DNA of 64,000 bases, from positions 8,842,630-8,906,629 of the forward strand of contig OX638131.1 of the NCBI GenBank assembly GCA_951804985.1. The letters run 5' to 3'. The notes below the pieces were generated by a model. It ran no database searches and had not been told where the DNA came from. It was given only the letters and a program-made list of their open reading frames with translations. A program made the position numbers and the translations under genes. The number at the start of each line of letters is the position of its first letter. Position 1 is the first letter of the stretch. This stretch comes from Dryomyza anilis (taxonomy: Eukaryota > Arthropoda > Insecta > Diptera > Dryomyzidae). Below are positions 12,426-25,559 of the stretch, piece after piece.

Positions 12426-14321
12426 AATATAAGTATTAAATATCCGAAATCGTAACGCACACCGTATCATGGAAATGATAACCAAAATCTTTTCGCTATT
12501 GTTATTAGAAGGTATAAAACCAAAATTTTAATGGAAATCATTATTCGATTGGTTTTCAATTCTCGATTTCAATTGAATTCAGTTTGTTAGAGTTCAGATA
12601 AATGAATTAGATTATTTTTTTGTCAAATATATGAATTTCGATTTGGGTATCAAAATGCGAACGTTGAGATTTCGATGGGTCTTTTTCCCATTTTCGGATT
12701 TCGCTGAAATTTCGCCGAGCGTAAGCGAATTGTCCATTATAAAGATTGTTTGAAAAGGCAACTCCCAAAAATGCTCTAATGGATGAAAAAATTGATGTGT
12801 AGAATTTTCAGCGATATCCAAAAATGAGAAAGTGTTAGATTATCAAATGAATCTCAGTACTTTATCATTTTCTACTGTGTTAATTTTGAGTAAGTAAGTT
12901 TTGTAAATAGTGTTTTATATTTTCAATATTTTCTGTTTTTGAATAAAATATTTTCATTCGAAAAAACGATTGAACAATCAGCATCGTTTTCAAATTATAA
13001 AACTATCAGAAAGAAACCCACCGGAATTTAAAATTTCTCGTTTTGATACCCAAAGCGACCATTTCTAAATTGAACTCAAACTTAAATTTAATTACTGCTT
13101 CAGTAAACTATTAATGAGTATAAAAAGTACTGTTAAATTTCCATATTACTAGATTTTGAAATGTCTCAAATTCTATATCCATAAATAAAAAACACTGACA
13201 CTGACCATTCCATTTTAATTCACTGGATGTACTAAACTTGAGTAACTTCTATAATATTTTTTTCCCAAAACTAAAACTCATTACCTACTTAATACACTAC
13301 TAAATACCCAGAAGTACATTTCTTTTGGCTTTCAATTACTTTCATTAACACCAAGTGCGTATCGCTTAACTGTCCGCAGACCAATCTAACTTTGACAATC
13401 ATGAAGCATACCAGAAAAACCAAAAAAAGTCCACTTGACCAAAACGCAGTGCCAAAAATGGTTCAAAAGGTCACTCAACACTCAACAACTTGAAATAATA
13501 AATGGCTTAACATTACCTAAATGATTATTACAACAACATTAATATACAACATCCGCAAACGTAGGTTAAAAAGGCAGGACATCAGCAGTATCCGCAGCGG
13601 TGCCAAAGGACGTAAAACGCCAGAGCAAAAGGACATCCGAGGCGAGCAAATAAAAACATTGAATTTATTGCTAACTGTGCTGCGAATGTCGCAGAAAAAC
13701 AGCAAAAGTTATTAAATGGACACAGCAAGGATTTCTATATATTTGGCGTAAGGATACAGAGTAACTTCAAGGAAGTACAAAAAAAAAATCAAAAGAAAAA
13801 AACTGCCGAAAACGACAGATAGATAATATGCAGTCATGTCGGCAAATATAAAAATGATTAGAACTGAAATTGCTCTTGATTACTGCCGAGTTATTGGCGG
13901 AGGTCCTTCGTAGCGCTTGATGATTATTGCTCATCATGTCCTGATTGCAATGTTTATCGTAACGCATAAATTTTCCGAACTTATATGAGCAGCAAATGGA
14001 ATGTGTGACGGATGAAGAAGAACGGCGGGTTAATATTACATTTTATATTTCCTTCGAATGCATTCAATATTTTTGTTCGTCTGTGTGCAGAGAAATAAAA
14101 CGCGATTATGTCGAAGCTGTTAAATTTATTATTAGGTTTCATACGATTTGACACTTTATTCTGCTCATTTCGCGCATTGATGTTCAGCGTTTTTATTGTA
14201 CGATTTTATTAGGTGTTTTCTTTTATTTTCTACTAGAGTTGTTAAATTTTTAGATTTATTTGAACGCGTGTCTTAAGCAGATAAATGAAATTATTGGGAG
14301 ATATTTGATGAATTGCACATA
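12426..14321. other. Intergenic sequence, apparently unique
   Basis: 13330-13990 is less AT-rich and not repeated in the window. It holds a 64-residue basic ORF (13521-13715) without family features. No gene can be supported. Confidence 0.35.
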
Positions 14322-16893
14322 TTTTAGTTCTTAATAAATTATTTATTACATGTGAAATTTATCATTGAAACAAAACAGAATGAAACACATTTTTTGATAT
14401 AAACTGTTTAGTGAAAAATGGAATTTTTTGATAAAAATTGAATTTTATTTCAAAATTGAATTTTTAGTTCATAATCGAATTTTTAGTTCAAAAATGAATT
14501 TTTTGTTCAAAATTGAATTTTTTGTTCAAAATTGAATTTTTAGTTCAAAATTGAATTTTTAGTTCAAAATTGAATTTATAGTTCAAAATCGAATTTTTAG
14601 TTCAAAAATGAATTTTTTGTTCAAAATTAAAATTTTTGTTCAAAATTGTATTTTTAGTTCAAAATTGAATTTATAGTTCAAAAATGAAATTTTAGTTCAA
14701 AATAGAATTTTTAATTCAAAAATGTATTTTTAGTTCAAAAATGTATTTTTAATACAAAATTGAATTTTTTGTTCAAAAATGAATTTTTAGTTCAAAAATG
14801 AATTTTTAGTTCAAAAATGTATTTTTAGTTCAAAATTGAATTTTTAGTTCAAATTGAATTTTTAGTTCAAAATTGAATTTTTAGTTCGAAAATGAATTTT
14901 TGTTCAAAAATGAATTTTTAGTTCAAAATTGAATTTATAGTTCAAAATTGAATTTTTAGTTCAAAAATTATTTTTTAGTTCAAAAATTAATTTTTAGTTC
15001 AAAATTGAATTTTTAGTTCAAAATTGAATTTTTAGTTCAAAAATTAATTTTTAGTTCAAAATTGAATTTATAGTTCAAAATTGAATTAATAGTTCAAAAT
15101 TGAATTTTGAGTTCAAAAATGTATTTTTAGTTCAAAATTGAATTTATAGTTCAAAATTGAATTTATAGTTCAAAATTGAATTTATAGTTCAAAATTGAAT
15201 TTTTAGTTCAAACATTATTTTTTAGTTCAAAAATTAATTTTTAGTTCAAAAAATTATTTTTAGTTCAAAATTGAATTTTTAGTTCAAAATTGAATTTTTA
15301 GTTCAAAATTGAATTTTTAGTTCAAAAATGAATTTTTAGTTCAAAATTGAATTTTTAATTCAAAAATGTATTTTTAGTTCAAATATTAATTTTTAGTTCA
15401 AAATTGAATTTATAGTTCAAAATTGAATTTTTAGTTCAAAAATTATTTTTTAGTTCAAAAATTAATATTTAGTTCAAAAAATTATTTTTAGTTCAAAATT
15501 GAATTTTTAGTTCAAAATTGAATTTTTAGTTCAAAATTGAATTTTTAGTTCAAAATTGAATTTTTAGTTCAAAAATGAATTTTTAGTTCAAAATTGAATT
15601 TTTAATTCAAAAATGTATTTTTAGTTCAAATATTTATTTTTAGTTCAAAATTGAATTTATAGTTCAAAATTGAATTTATAGTTCAAAATTGAATTTTTAG
15701 TTCAAAATTGAATTTTTAGTTCAAAAATTAATTTTTAGTTCAAAATTGAATTTATAGTTCAAAATTGAATTTATAGTTCAAAATTGAATTTTGAGTTCAA
15801 AAATGTATTTTTAGTTCAAATAATAATTTTTAGTTCAAAATTGAATTTATAGTTCAAAATTGAATTTATAGTTCAAAATTGAATTTTTAGTTCAAACATT
15901 ATTTTTTAGTTCAAAAATTAATTTTTAGTTCACAAAATTATTTTTAGTTCAAAATTGAATTTTTAGTTCAAAATTGAATTTTTAGTTCAAAATTGAATTT
16001 TTAGTTCAAAAATGAATTTTTAGTTCAAAATTGAATTTTTAATTCAAAAATGTATTTTTAGTTCAAATATTAATTTTTAGTTCAAAATTGAATTTTTAGT
16101 TCAAAAATTATTTTTTAGTTCAAAAATTAATTTTTAGTTCAAAATTGAATTTATAGTTCAAAATTGAATTTATAGTTCAAAATTGAATTTTTAGTTCAAA
16201 AATTATTTTTTAGTTCAAAAATTAATTTTTAGTTCAAAAAATTATTTTTAGTTCAAAATTGAATTTTTAGTTCAAAATTGAATTTTTAGTTCAAAATTGA
16301 ATTTTTAGTTCAAAATTGAATTTTTAGTTCAAAAATGAATTTTTAGTTCAAAATTGAATTTTTAATTCAAAAATGTATTTTTAGTTCAAATATTAATTTT
16401 TAGTTCAAAATTGAATTTATAGTTCAAAATTGAATTTATAGTTCAAAATTGAATTTTTAGTTCAAAATTGAATTTTTAGTTCAAAAATTAATTTTTAGTT
16501 CAAAATTGAATTTATAGTTCAAAATTGAATTTATAGTTCAAAATTGAATTTTTAGTTCAAAAATTATTTTTTAGTTCAAAAATTAATTTTTAGTTCAAAA
16601 AATTATTTTTAGTTCAAAATTGAATTTTTAGTTCAAAATTGAATTTTTAGTTCAAAATTGAATTTTTAGTTCAAAATTTAATTTTTAGTTCAAAAATGAA
16701 TTTTTAGTTCAAAATTGAATTTTTAATTCAAAAATGTATTTTTAGTTCGAAAATAAATTTTTAGTTCAAAATTGAATTTTTAGTTCGAAAATGAATTTTT
16801 AGTTCAACATATTTTTTCAAAAATGAATTTTTAGTTCAAAAATGAATTTTTAGTCCAAATTGAATTTTTAATTCAAAATTGTATTTTTTACAA
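14322..16893 (+). repeat. 19-bp minisatellite array, about 2.5 kb
   Basis: Leader 14322-14410, then about 130 units of consensus TTGAATTTTTAGTTCAAAA with variants (ATGAA, ATTAA, TTTATAG, AATTATT). Variant units recur in a fixed order, e.g. the run AATTCAAAAATGTATTTTTAG then TTCAAATATT near 15358, 15606, 16033 and 16364, so there is higher-order structure. Each unit contains stop codons, so it is non-coding. Early units at 14409-14420 read TTTAGTGAAAAATGG, the variant typical of the 60.8 kb array. Confidence 0.95.
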
Positions 16894-18599
16894 TTTGAGT
16901 CTGTTGAAGCATATATGCTTTTAGATTTATATTTGTATATAAATGCCCCCCACTTTTGAACTGCTTATCGACAGCAGCCACAAATTCAGCAACGACTTTC
17001 CAACCAATCAACGCACCTACAACTCAAGCGCCCAACCGCCAAGAAAACCCTATAAGGATGTCACATATGCTAATAAACAGGCATACGCGGCGGCACAATT
17101 TTTCCACACCAACTAAAATGAAAAAAGAAAAAACATACTCAAACGTTTTTGTTATCATAAAGAAAAAAAAAACAAATGGCAGGGTGTGGAAAATAAGAAA
17201 ATACAAAGAAAAGACACATAGTAGATATGAACAAAATATGAACTCGAATGAAAAACAAATTTAAAAATAAAACTCACGCATGCAAACCAAAAAAAAAAAA
17301 AGAAAAACACCGAACCGAGCCCAAGGATATGTGTGTGGATGAGTGAAAGTTAAGGATGCGGATGAGTGAAGCAAGCGACCGACGACGACTTCGATTGGGC
17401 TTATAGTACAGACGCCAGCTAAGTTCCGCTGAAGGTAGGGTGGTGGAAAACCTTTTGTCGAAATGCACATATTGTATCAAAGCATATTTTTGTTCTGGTA
17501 GAACGAATTTTATGCTTATTCAATAAACATTTAGACGATTTACTGTATATAGGGGGGTATTTTTCTTGTTTTCAGCTTTTGTAGAATGGTAGCATAAATG
17601 GGGGAAGTTTGAATTGTTGCGCATTTCTTAAAAATATTTGCAGTATACGAGATGGAAGAACTGAAAAAAATGTATTTGAAAACAACAATGTGTAGAGAAA
17701 CACATATCGAAAAAAATGAGAATCATTCGACAATCAGTCAGGCGTTTGTTATTTCATTATCCACCCACAGGCGTTACTTGCCGTATAAATTTTGTTTTTA
17801 TGCAAACAATTTTGAATTGTCTAAAGAGTCATGAACTCCACTGAAATTGTTTGTGAATTCAGAAAAAAAAATATTATTATCGTCAAAGCCAAAGCACAAA
17901 ATATGCCGAATCAATGAGTTGGAAATATTTCTCGTTTATCGTTTCCGCAAACATATTTGGTAGGCAATTTTTTATAGCTACTTTTCAAATATGATTTTTA
18001 TATTTTCAATCGTTTTTTTTTGTCGATTTGTTTTGATTGTTTGTTTGAAATTTTAATTTAGCATGAAATGAAGCGAATTTTAAGAATTCTGTTTCAGTTT
18101 TTTATATTTGTTCATTTATGAGGCATATTTATTTGGGGGGGTGGATTTTTTAACGTTTAAATACCGCTAAAGACATGCTTTTGTTTGGGAAATTTATTGC
18201 TTAAGTTATTTTGAATATGTTTTACAGATTTTATATTTTAAATATTAATGATAAAATTCCATAGAATTATATTACGCTCCAAAATGGTAAAAAATTATTA
18301 CTGTAAACCTGTCATACATTATTCTGTTATAATATTTGAATGTTTATTTTGAATGCATAACCTGTTTTTTCCCATCGCACACCGTTTTTAAGATCGAAAT
18401 TGTTGACCCTTTTCAGCCACAATTTAGAATAGAAAAATTATACAACTTTTCTAAAGTGAGTTTTCAAATATCTTTAGGGGGCAATCTTTTTAGAATTGGT
18501 AACGTCATTTTTAGAATAAATTTGAATTTCAATATCACAATTAAAGTTCAAGATATTTTGATTCAAACTCGTTTTTTTTATTTTTTAGACTTTTACTTA
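16894..18599. other. Mixed intergenic sequence, no supported gene
   Basis: It contains a Ser/Thr/Asn-rich then Lys-rich ORF of 102 codons (16956-17264, plus) and a less AT-rich patch at 17270-17470. Neither has a recognisable domain or a splice pattern I can defend. Confidence 0.35.
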
Positions 18600-18822
18600 A
18601 ATTACTTTTTTTAGTCAGCGCAGTTTTAGCAAATATAATTGCTGAAACCGTGCCGACTAATTAATTTGCTGCATTGACGTAAAAATATTCATATTATCAA
18701 ACGGAATTGCTGAATTTACGAAGAATAGCAAATGTTTTCATTCAATTAGTAAATTTCATTGCTGGATTAATTAATGAATGCAATTGCTATATTTACGTCA
18801 ATTATTTTTTTCTGTGAAGACA
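18600..18822. mobile_element. Probable MITE with GACGTAAAtAT inverted words
   Basis: GCATTGACGTAAAAATAT near 18672 and ATATTTACGTCAATTATT near 18790 are in inverted orientation. The block ends TTTTTTTCTGTG, like other MITEs here. Borders unclear. Confidence 0.3.
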
Positions 18823-18837
18823 GACTATTTGGTAGAC

Positions 18838-19025
18838 TCTGGGAAGTTTAGAAACATTTTATTAATAAATTTCAAGCAGACAAAGTCAGAGTTTTTATCA
18901 ATAACTGAATATGCCATGAATCTACTATTCAAATTCGACAAAATTTAACAACCTGCTATACACATCCAAAAATATTTCGCAAATATGCCCAAAATATTCC
19001 TGAAAAATGCCAGCAATTTTGTTCA
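18838..19025 (+). mobile_element. CCCAGACAA-family MITE, diverged copy
   Basis: Shares TTTAGAAACATTTT, AATTTCAAGCAGACAAAG, CAACCTGCTATACACATCC and AATATG(C)CC words with the copies at 52026 and 58610. Both ends are eroded. Confidence 0.6.
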
Positions 19026-19360
19026 CATATTTTTGAAAACAATTTTTCTAAAGTTCGAATATTTTTAATTTTTATTAAACAATATCTGTCATAAAAGGAA
19101 TAACATAAAATGGTTCATGTTATTCGGAATATCGTCCAAACTAACAAAATTACGAATTTTCTGTACCACTTTTTCAAATAAAATATTTTTAAGAATAATT
19201 AGAAAAATTGCATTTGAAATAAAGGTGAAAATGTTCTAAGATTCTGTATTTTTCTTATTTTTAAAATTAGAACTAAATTTCCGAATGCAATATTTGAAAA
19301 AAAAAATAACAATGTAAGAAAAACCTAAATATGAAGTCAATATCAGCATTCTCAAATTAT

Positions 19361-19573
19361 CACAGAAAAAAAAATCTTCTTCACATTAATGAATTTCGTT
19401 CTTCAAACACACAAATGATATTGAAGAACATTTTTTTTTTCATTCATTATAGTTACCAATATTATGAATCGTTCTTTAATACAATGAATCATAGTTCACA
19501 TAAAAAAATAAATTTAATTAACAACCAGGATTCATCATATTGATGAATTCATTCATTGAAATAAAATCGTATT
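19361..19573 (-). mobile_element. TA-flanked MITE A, copy 2 (interrupted)
   Basis: Starts CACAGAAAAAAAAATC and carries TTCTTCAAA, ACAATGAATCAT and GATTCATCATATTGATGAA motifs of the family. It stops at a DINE-1 element. T-run/TTCG sequence after that insertion (20400-20630) may be its other half. Confidence 0.6.
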
Positions 19574-19711
19574 TATACCCTGTACCTCATAGGTGACAGG
19601 GTATATTAACTTTGTGCATATACTGTAACGCCCCTTAGGAGGCGTGTCCGGTATTGAAAAGTATATATATTCTTGATCAGCATCACCACCCGAGTCCGTT
19701 TAGCCATGTCC

Positions 19712-19755
<44 letters not shown>

Positions 19756-20345
19756 TGCTGTCTTGCTGTCCGAATACAGAATAACTTGAGATATACTGAT
19801 CAGAATGCGATGAAATTTCGTCTCAATATAGGAACTGAAAGTAGGAACTGAGTTTGAAAATGAGCTAAATCGGTCAACGGACACGCCCACCTCCCATACA
19901 AGTCACTTTTATATAACTCTTTCGGAACTAATAACTCGAAAAGTATTCAAGGTATAGTTATAAAATTTAAAACGTATTCACCTAAAAATATGTGGTCCAT
20001 AAATGGGCGTGAGCCGCCCACTTTTTGTTTCATTATTTCCCGGGTTTTCATAGTGGAAAATTGAACCGTATATTATTAAAATCAAATTTATGAAATATTA
20101 TCCTTACAAAATTTTTGAATATAGGCGTAGTCAACCCATTTACATTTTTCTAATTTTTTTTTTAGTTAAGTGGGATATAAGATGTAAATTTCTGATATGT
20201 GAATAATATTCTGAGGGTGGGGAGGTTCAGTATAATTCAAAACTATAAAATTAAGATATACAATTAAATATCCCACCAATTGTGTAGGGTATTCCAAAAT
20301 CGGGCCCGACCGACTATAAAAGTCCGCCCCATGTGACCGAACTTA
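19574..20345 (+). mobile_element. DINE-1/INE-1-like non-autonomous Helitron, copy 1
   Basis: Begins with a hairpin, TATACCCTGTACCTCATAGG to ACAGGGTATA, then AAGTATATATATTCTTGATC, the CCATGTCCG word and a (GTCT)n run at 19708-19752. This order is the one I recall from the Drosophila INE-1/DINE-1 consensus. The 3' part includes GGGCCCGACCGACTATAAA. No ORF; needs a Helitron helicase in trans. Confidence 0.75.
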
Positions 20346-20640
20346 CCCATGTGACCTAACTTTCCCAACTCGTTATTAATGAAAATTTATATATTTAAAA
20401 AATATATTTTAAAAGAATTTATTTTTCCAAAGAAAAAAAATTTTTTTTTTCTGACCAATTTTGTTTTATTTTTAATTAATAAAAAAAAAAATTCGGACAA
20501 AATATTTTTATTTTTTCGAATTAAATTTTTTTGAATTTTATTTTATTACGATAATTTTTTTTATTCGAATAAAATTCTAAAACATTTTTTTTTTTTTGAA
20601 AAATTCGTAAAAAAATACTTCCATTGAATCAATTTTTCTA
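20346..20640. other. T/A-run sequence, likely MITE interior
   Basis: Homopolymer-rich with TTCGAAT words, like the interiors of MITE A copies. Cannot be delimited. Confidence 0.35.
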
Positions 20641-22514
20641 TTGCGCTCTTTGACATAACAGTCTTAAATATTGCTATTATCAAAAGAGCTTTTTTAAATT
20701 AGAAGCTACTCCATTGCCGTATATATATTATTTGTTATATTTTTCCTATTTTACATATGTTCATATTTTCTCCTTTGTTTCAACTTCACCCACCTCTTAT
20801 TGTTTCCCATTAGATTTAAATTATCCTTGAACATGACCCACATTCAGCAGCACATCATATACAATATACATATCCTGCTGTTTTGCATGCCACACATACA
20901 GATCCTTCTTAAGCTATCCACATTCATAATTTAACACCTTTAAAATTTAATGAGGTCCTTTTATGAGCTACGAGATACAATTTAAATTCAAATCAAGCCG
21001 CATAAACGTAGAGAAATCTAAATCCTTTTTCATTTCCGGCCATAAGATACACACATAAACAGATGCTTTTATAGTATAGCACACATACGCACATTTAATC
21101 TTAATTAAAAACCTGTTTTTAACCTAAAAATCACAAAATTCTCATATTTGTGGTCGAGCTTTAAGAAAATGTTGCCTTTAAATTTACCACCCTTCGGGGT
21201 ATTTTGGAGTGTATGTATCGTTTCTGTAACTGAGGGTTGTATTTTAATGTCCGCTAAACACAGTTTTAAAATACAATATGTGTGGTATTTAAATATGCGC
21301 GGCTTTTTTGGTAACGCATTTTACGCTTCACTTTGCGCCTTCGAGGTTCCGGCGTATCCGGCAAATTAAAAATTCCAAATACTTTAGTCTCTAATGTGGC
21401 CTTTTTTGCTTCAATGAGCAGCCTAAAACATATATGTTGAATAAAAATAGCATATAAGAAGTTTAAGCAACTGATATATGTTAAGAACTCCCCACTTTCT
21501 TATAGAACCCCACTTGAAATAAAAAATACTTTCCCAAACACATAAGCCACAACATCTTACTACATAAAATAGCAAATTTAATTTTCTCAACTCTATGGCA
21601 AATGAAAATTGTAATTAAAATAATAATTTTCAGCAACTTAAGTCTTTGTAATTATGATTTGAGCCCCGTCCAAAGGCCTATTTATGCGCGAATGTCCTTT
21701 AGATCTCGCGTAATTTAAGGCTTTTTGTTTTTTGCAGCACAGTTGAATTTACACCATAGCACAAAAATCAGCTGTGTTATACTTTAGAGTGAGTGGCGCA
21801 GTTGTAAAGAAATTCAAAACCTCAAATAATCTAGTTATGGTAACAACCACCATCATCATTATTACCATTACAGGCAGTAGTATTAAGAAGACGCGCTCTG
21901 AATTTTGGTTGTTACCAAAATTTTTCTTTCAAACATTCTAATTATATGTCTGGCAGGTATTTGAGTGTAAAATATTGTATTTGTAATAATTAAAGCACCC
22001 ATAGTAGAAGGAGTGAGTATTCTAAATGAGAATTGAAGGTGAGGGTTGGTATTGAAGGATGGGCGAAAGTTATTGTATTGATTTTTGTAATAGTATCTTT
22101 CAAGACATATTTAAAAAACAAACGGAGGTTAGAAAATGTTCAAAAATATTAATGTAGGTAGTACTTATAATGTTTGTATAAAAATAAAAACATAATAAGA
22201 ATAATGTTGATCGAAGAAAATATAAAAATTCAATGTAATAGTATCTGAACCGACTAAATTTTAAGTTTTATATTTAGAAAAAATATTAAGTTAATGTTTT
22301 TTTTTCATCAAACCCTTTTGCCTTTAAAATTACATCCGAAGTAGAAGAAACGCGAAAAATCATTTGTAAGTCACATGTAAATCATAAAAAAATGATACGT
22401 GGATGAGATATTCAAATATAAATATCTACACACAGAAAACACAATTCTTCTGACAACCAAGAGAATTGCCCTACCGAATTGTGTAGCAATAACAACCGAT
22501 AAAGTATTTGGAAT
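20641..22514. other. Intergenic sequence, nothing recognised
   Basis: AT-rich, apparently low-copy sequence. Some patches (21148-21370) have longer ORFs without family similarity. Confidence 0.35.
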
Positions 22515-22775
22515 ACCAAGCCCATCCCTTCGTAGTTCACTCGGCTCTCAACAGAACAAGGCATTACAGAGAAAATTCGTTTTTCAATCGTACGATACGT
22601 TTGTGGAACAATCTCCCGACAATTTTGATATTGGCAAGTTCAAAACAAACATCCACCAGCACTACCCGATCTTTCCTCCCTGCCTTTAACCTATCATTCC
22701 TCCTACGATGAACACTGTGCATTGCATGAATAGGAGGCATCCTCGAGAGCGTTGGTTATTCTGACAAAAAATCGG
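22515..22775 (+). mobile_element. 3' fragment of the jockey-like retrotransposon
   Basis: Same sequence as the end of the element at 876-2337 in opposite orientation. It encodes the AHPFVVHSALNRT and RTIRLWNNLP words, then a frame change, and the tail GCATGAATAGGAGGCAT...GCGTTGGTTA. About 260 bases remain; dead. Confidence 0.75.
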
Positions 22776-22789
22776 TTTTAGCAATCTCC

Positions 22790-22875
22790 AAATCTGTGAA
22801 CATGAGGTTGTGGCAACCACAAAGTTGTAAGCATGAAGTTAAGGCAACCTCTGAGTTGGCGAATTATCTACATAC
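22790..22875 (-). repeat. Fragment of the 32-bp CAACCTCAT minisatellite
   Basis: About two and a half reverse-oriented units (CATGAGGTTG spaced 31 bases apart) related to 43894-44035. The sequence at 22440-22500 also matches the neighbourhood of that array. Confidence 0.5.
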
Positions 22876-23251
22876 ATGGATGACGGGGTGACGTTAAGAA
22901 AACTAGGTGAACTTCAGATTTTGCGTAAATCTTCTTCGTGGATTCATCAACAGCGACAGTACTTATTTTAATTTAATGTAAATAAATTTAGCTTTTTGGC
23001 ATTGATTTTCATAGGAAAACTGTCAAAGAGCCGTACTTAAATTTAAGCACCAGGTTTATCTTGACTATAGTTACTATGATTTTATAAATATTTATATATT
23101 TTTTGGGCATACTTACTTAATAATTAAATTTCCGTTTTTTTGCGAATATTTTGCGGGTATAAAGTCTCAAATTATTCGTGAATTACATACAATTGGATGT
23201 AATTTTTTCGATTAATTTGAAACGGAGAGTGTTACAAAATGAGTGCCTACA

Positions 23252-23840
23252 CAGAAAAAAATGCATCAATCTGATGAATTTATTCATAAATATTATGATT
23301 TTCTCTACCAACTACCAGATTCATCATATTGATATGTTCATTATATGGCATTGGTGAATGCATTATACATATCAACTTATTCAAACTATCGAACATCATA
23401 GTGAAGAACGAAATATTCAATACAAGGAATTTAAATCGTCATTTTAATGAATAAATTCATAATATCTATTAATAAATTTAATAAATTATTTTTTTTTTTT
23501 TTTGGAAATTGTTCATAATATTTATGAATATAATATTCATTGTGTGTATGGTTGAAATAATGACATTTAGTTCTACAACGACGATATATTTTATTTAAAA
23601 TAAATTAATGATGGAATTTTTTTTTACAAATTTTTCAAAAAAAATATATTTTTTTTTTTAAATAATTCGAAAAAAACTTTCTTTAAAAACAATGTTAATT
23701 AAAAAAATAAAAAAAAATAGAAACAAAAATATCCGAGAAAAAATGTTTATTAAAAAAAAATAATAAAATAAAAATTAGAAAAAAAATTATACGAAAAAAA
23801 ATATTTTGAAAAAAATGTTTCAGAAGACGTATCAGCATTT
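23252..23840 (-). mobile_element. TA-flanked MITE A, copy 3
   Basis: TA precedes CACAGAAAAAAATGC. Then follow the family words in reverse order (CAACTACCAGATTCATCAT, GAACGAAATATTCAATACAA) and an A-run interior. The far end near 23840 is worn. Confidence 0.6.
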
Positions 23841-23934
23841 TTATTTCTAACACGGAATCACCAAATTATGTATAGACATTTGAATAAAAAAATAAATTAA
23901 ATTTACAAAATTAAAATACCATATTTTAAGAGGT

Positions 23935-24540
23935 ACCTTTTAAAACATAATTACTCCATTTTCGGGCGTGGCACTTTCAACACCATCACCAAACCTATTT
24001 AGTGCACTTCGAACTTCGATTGGCAAACACACAGGCACAGAATTTAATTTCGCCGATTTGATTGTAAACTTTGGACCGCAAATTCGAGCCAACATTTGCG
24101 GCCAAAACCACATGCACACCGGCATATGATATAAACACAGAGAGCCATAGATACTTTGGGCATTAGGTGTGTTTGTGACCAATGGTCAGCCAGGCTCCTC
24201 ATTCATTTGCATATGCAATCAAATCAGACTCCAAAGTCAAAGTCAAAGCACTCTGCGCAAATGAGACGCGCCTTCGTACGCCCACCACGATTTAATATAG
24301 TGTACGAGTGGCAGGGCTGTTCGACTGGGGCTGTTTGATTTTGGCGCGCTTTCACCTGATTTTAACTAAATATTTGTTTATTTACTTCACTCCCAGAAGG
24401 CACACAAATGGACGCGCAGCGCTGGATGCCTGACTGTTGGACGTTGGTCAGCAATAAAGTTTTCGCTTTGATGCAGCCGACAACATGATATTTGCACAAA
24501 ACACTCAGAGAAATTTTGAAAGTTATCTCAAAAATACTAC
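23935..24540. other. Less AT-rich, apparently single-copy island
   Basis: Clearly higher GC than its surroundings and not repeated in the window. It contains the symmetrical ATTTGCATATGCAA octamer-like word near 24206 and an 80-codon minus-strand ORF (23940-24182) without a known domain. It could be a non-coding exon, a regulatory element or an old element. Confidence 0.35.
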
Positions 24541-25445
24541 GCAACAAAATTTTACGTTGAGTATTCCTGATATCATTTCTATATAATTTGAGGGTGCTGA
24601 TTCGGACGGCGTAATTAGTTTTTTGATAACACGTTACATTTTAAAATCACATTTTAGATACATTTTGGACACTTTAAAGATACATTTGCACACTTCTTAG
24701 ACACGTTTTGGACACTATTAAGACACTTTTTTTGGACATTACTGATATCATTTCTATATAATTTGAGGGTGCTGATTCAGACTACGTACTTAGTTTTGTG
24801 ATAACACGTCACGTTTTAAAGACACATTTTAGACACTTTTTGGACCCTCTTAAGACACTTTTTTTGGGCATTCCTGATATCATTTCTATATAATTTGAGG
24901 GGGCTGATTCGGACTGCGTACATAGTTTTGTGATAACACGTCACGTTTTAAAGACTCATTTTAGACACTTTTTGGACACTCTTAAGACACTTTTTTTGGG
25001 CATTCCTGATATCATTTCTATATAATTTCAGGGTGCTGATTCAGACTGCGTACTTAGTTTTGTGATAACACGTCACGTTTTAAAGACACATTTTAGACAC
25101 TTTTTGGACACTATTAAGACACTTTTTTTGGGCATTCCTGATATCATTTCTATATAATTTGAGGGTGCTGATTTAGACTGAGTACTTAGTTTTGTGATAA
25201 CACGTCACGTTTTAAAGACACATTTTAGACACTTTTTGGACACTCTTAAGACACTTTTTTTGGGCATTCCTGATATCATTTCTATATAATTTGAGGGGGC
25301 TGATTCGGACTGCGTACATAGTTTTGTGATAACGCGTCATATTTTAAAACCACATTTTAGGCACATTTTGAATATTTTTTAGACACTTTTTGGTCACTTT
25401 TAGACACTTTTTAGACACTTTTTGGACACTCTTAAGACACTTTTG
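24541..25445 (+). repeat. Tandem array, 132-bp period
   Basis: TATCATTTCTATATAATTT starts at 24571, 24746, 24878, 25010, 25142 and 25274, giving one 175-bp step and then four steps of exactly 132. Each unit also has shorter internal repeats of AGACACTTTTT/GGACACT, which continue to about 25540 without the rest of the unit. Confidence 0.95.
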
Positions 25446-25559
25446 GTATTAAATGAATTGCAGAACTTAAGAATTATCGTTAGTATTTTTTTTATAAATT
25501 TTAGACACTTTTTGGACACTTTTTGGACTCTTTTTAGACACATAGAACTTAAGAATTAT

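Noticed and set aside
14411..16893. CRISPR-like array of short repeats
   Set aside because: Units follow head to tail without spacers, in an insect genome; it is a minisatellite.
16956..17264. 102-codon ORF as a gene
   Set aside because: Plausible length, but no domain, no homologue recognised, and composition typical of open AT-rich sequence; left as unsupported.
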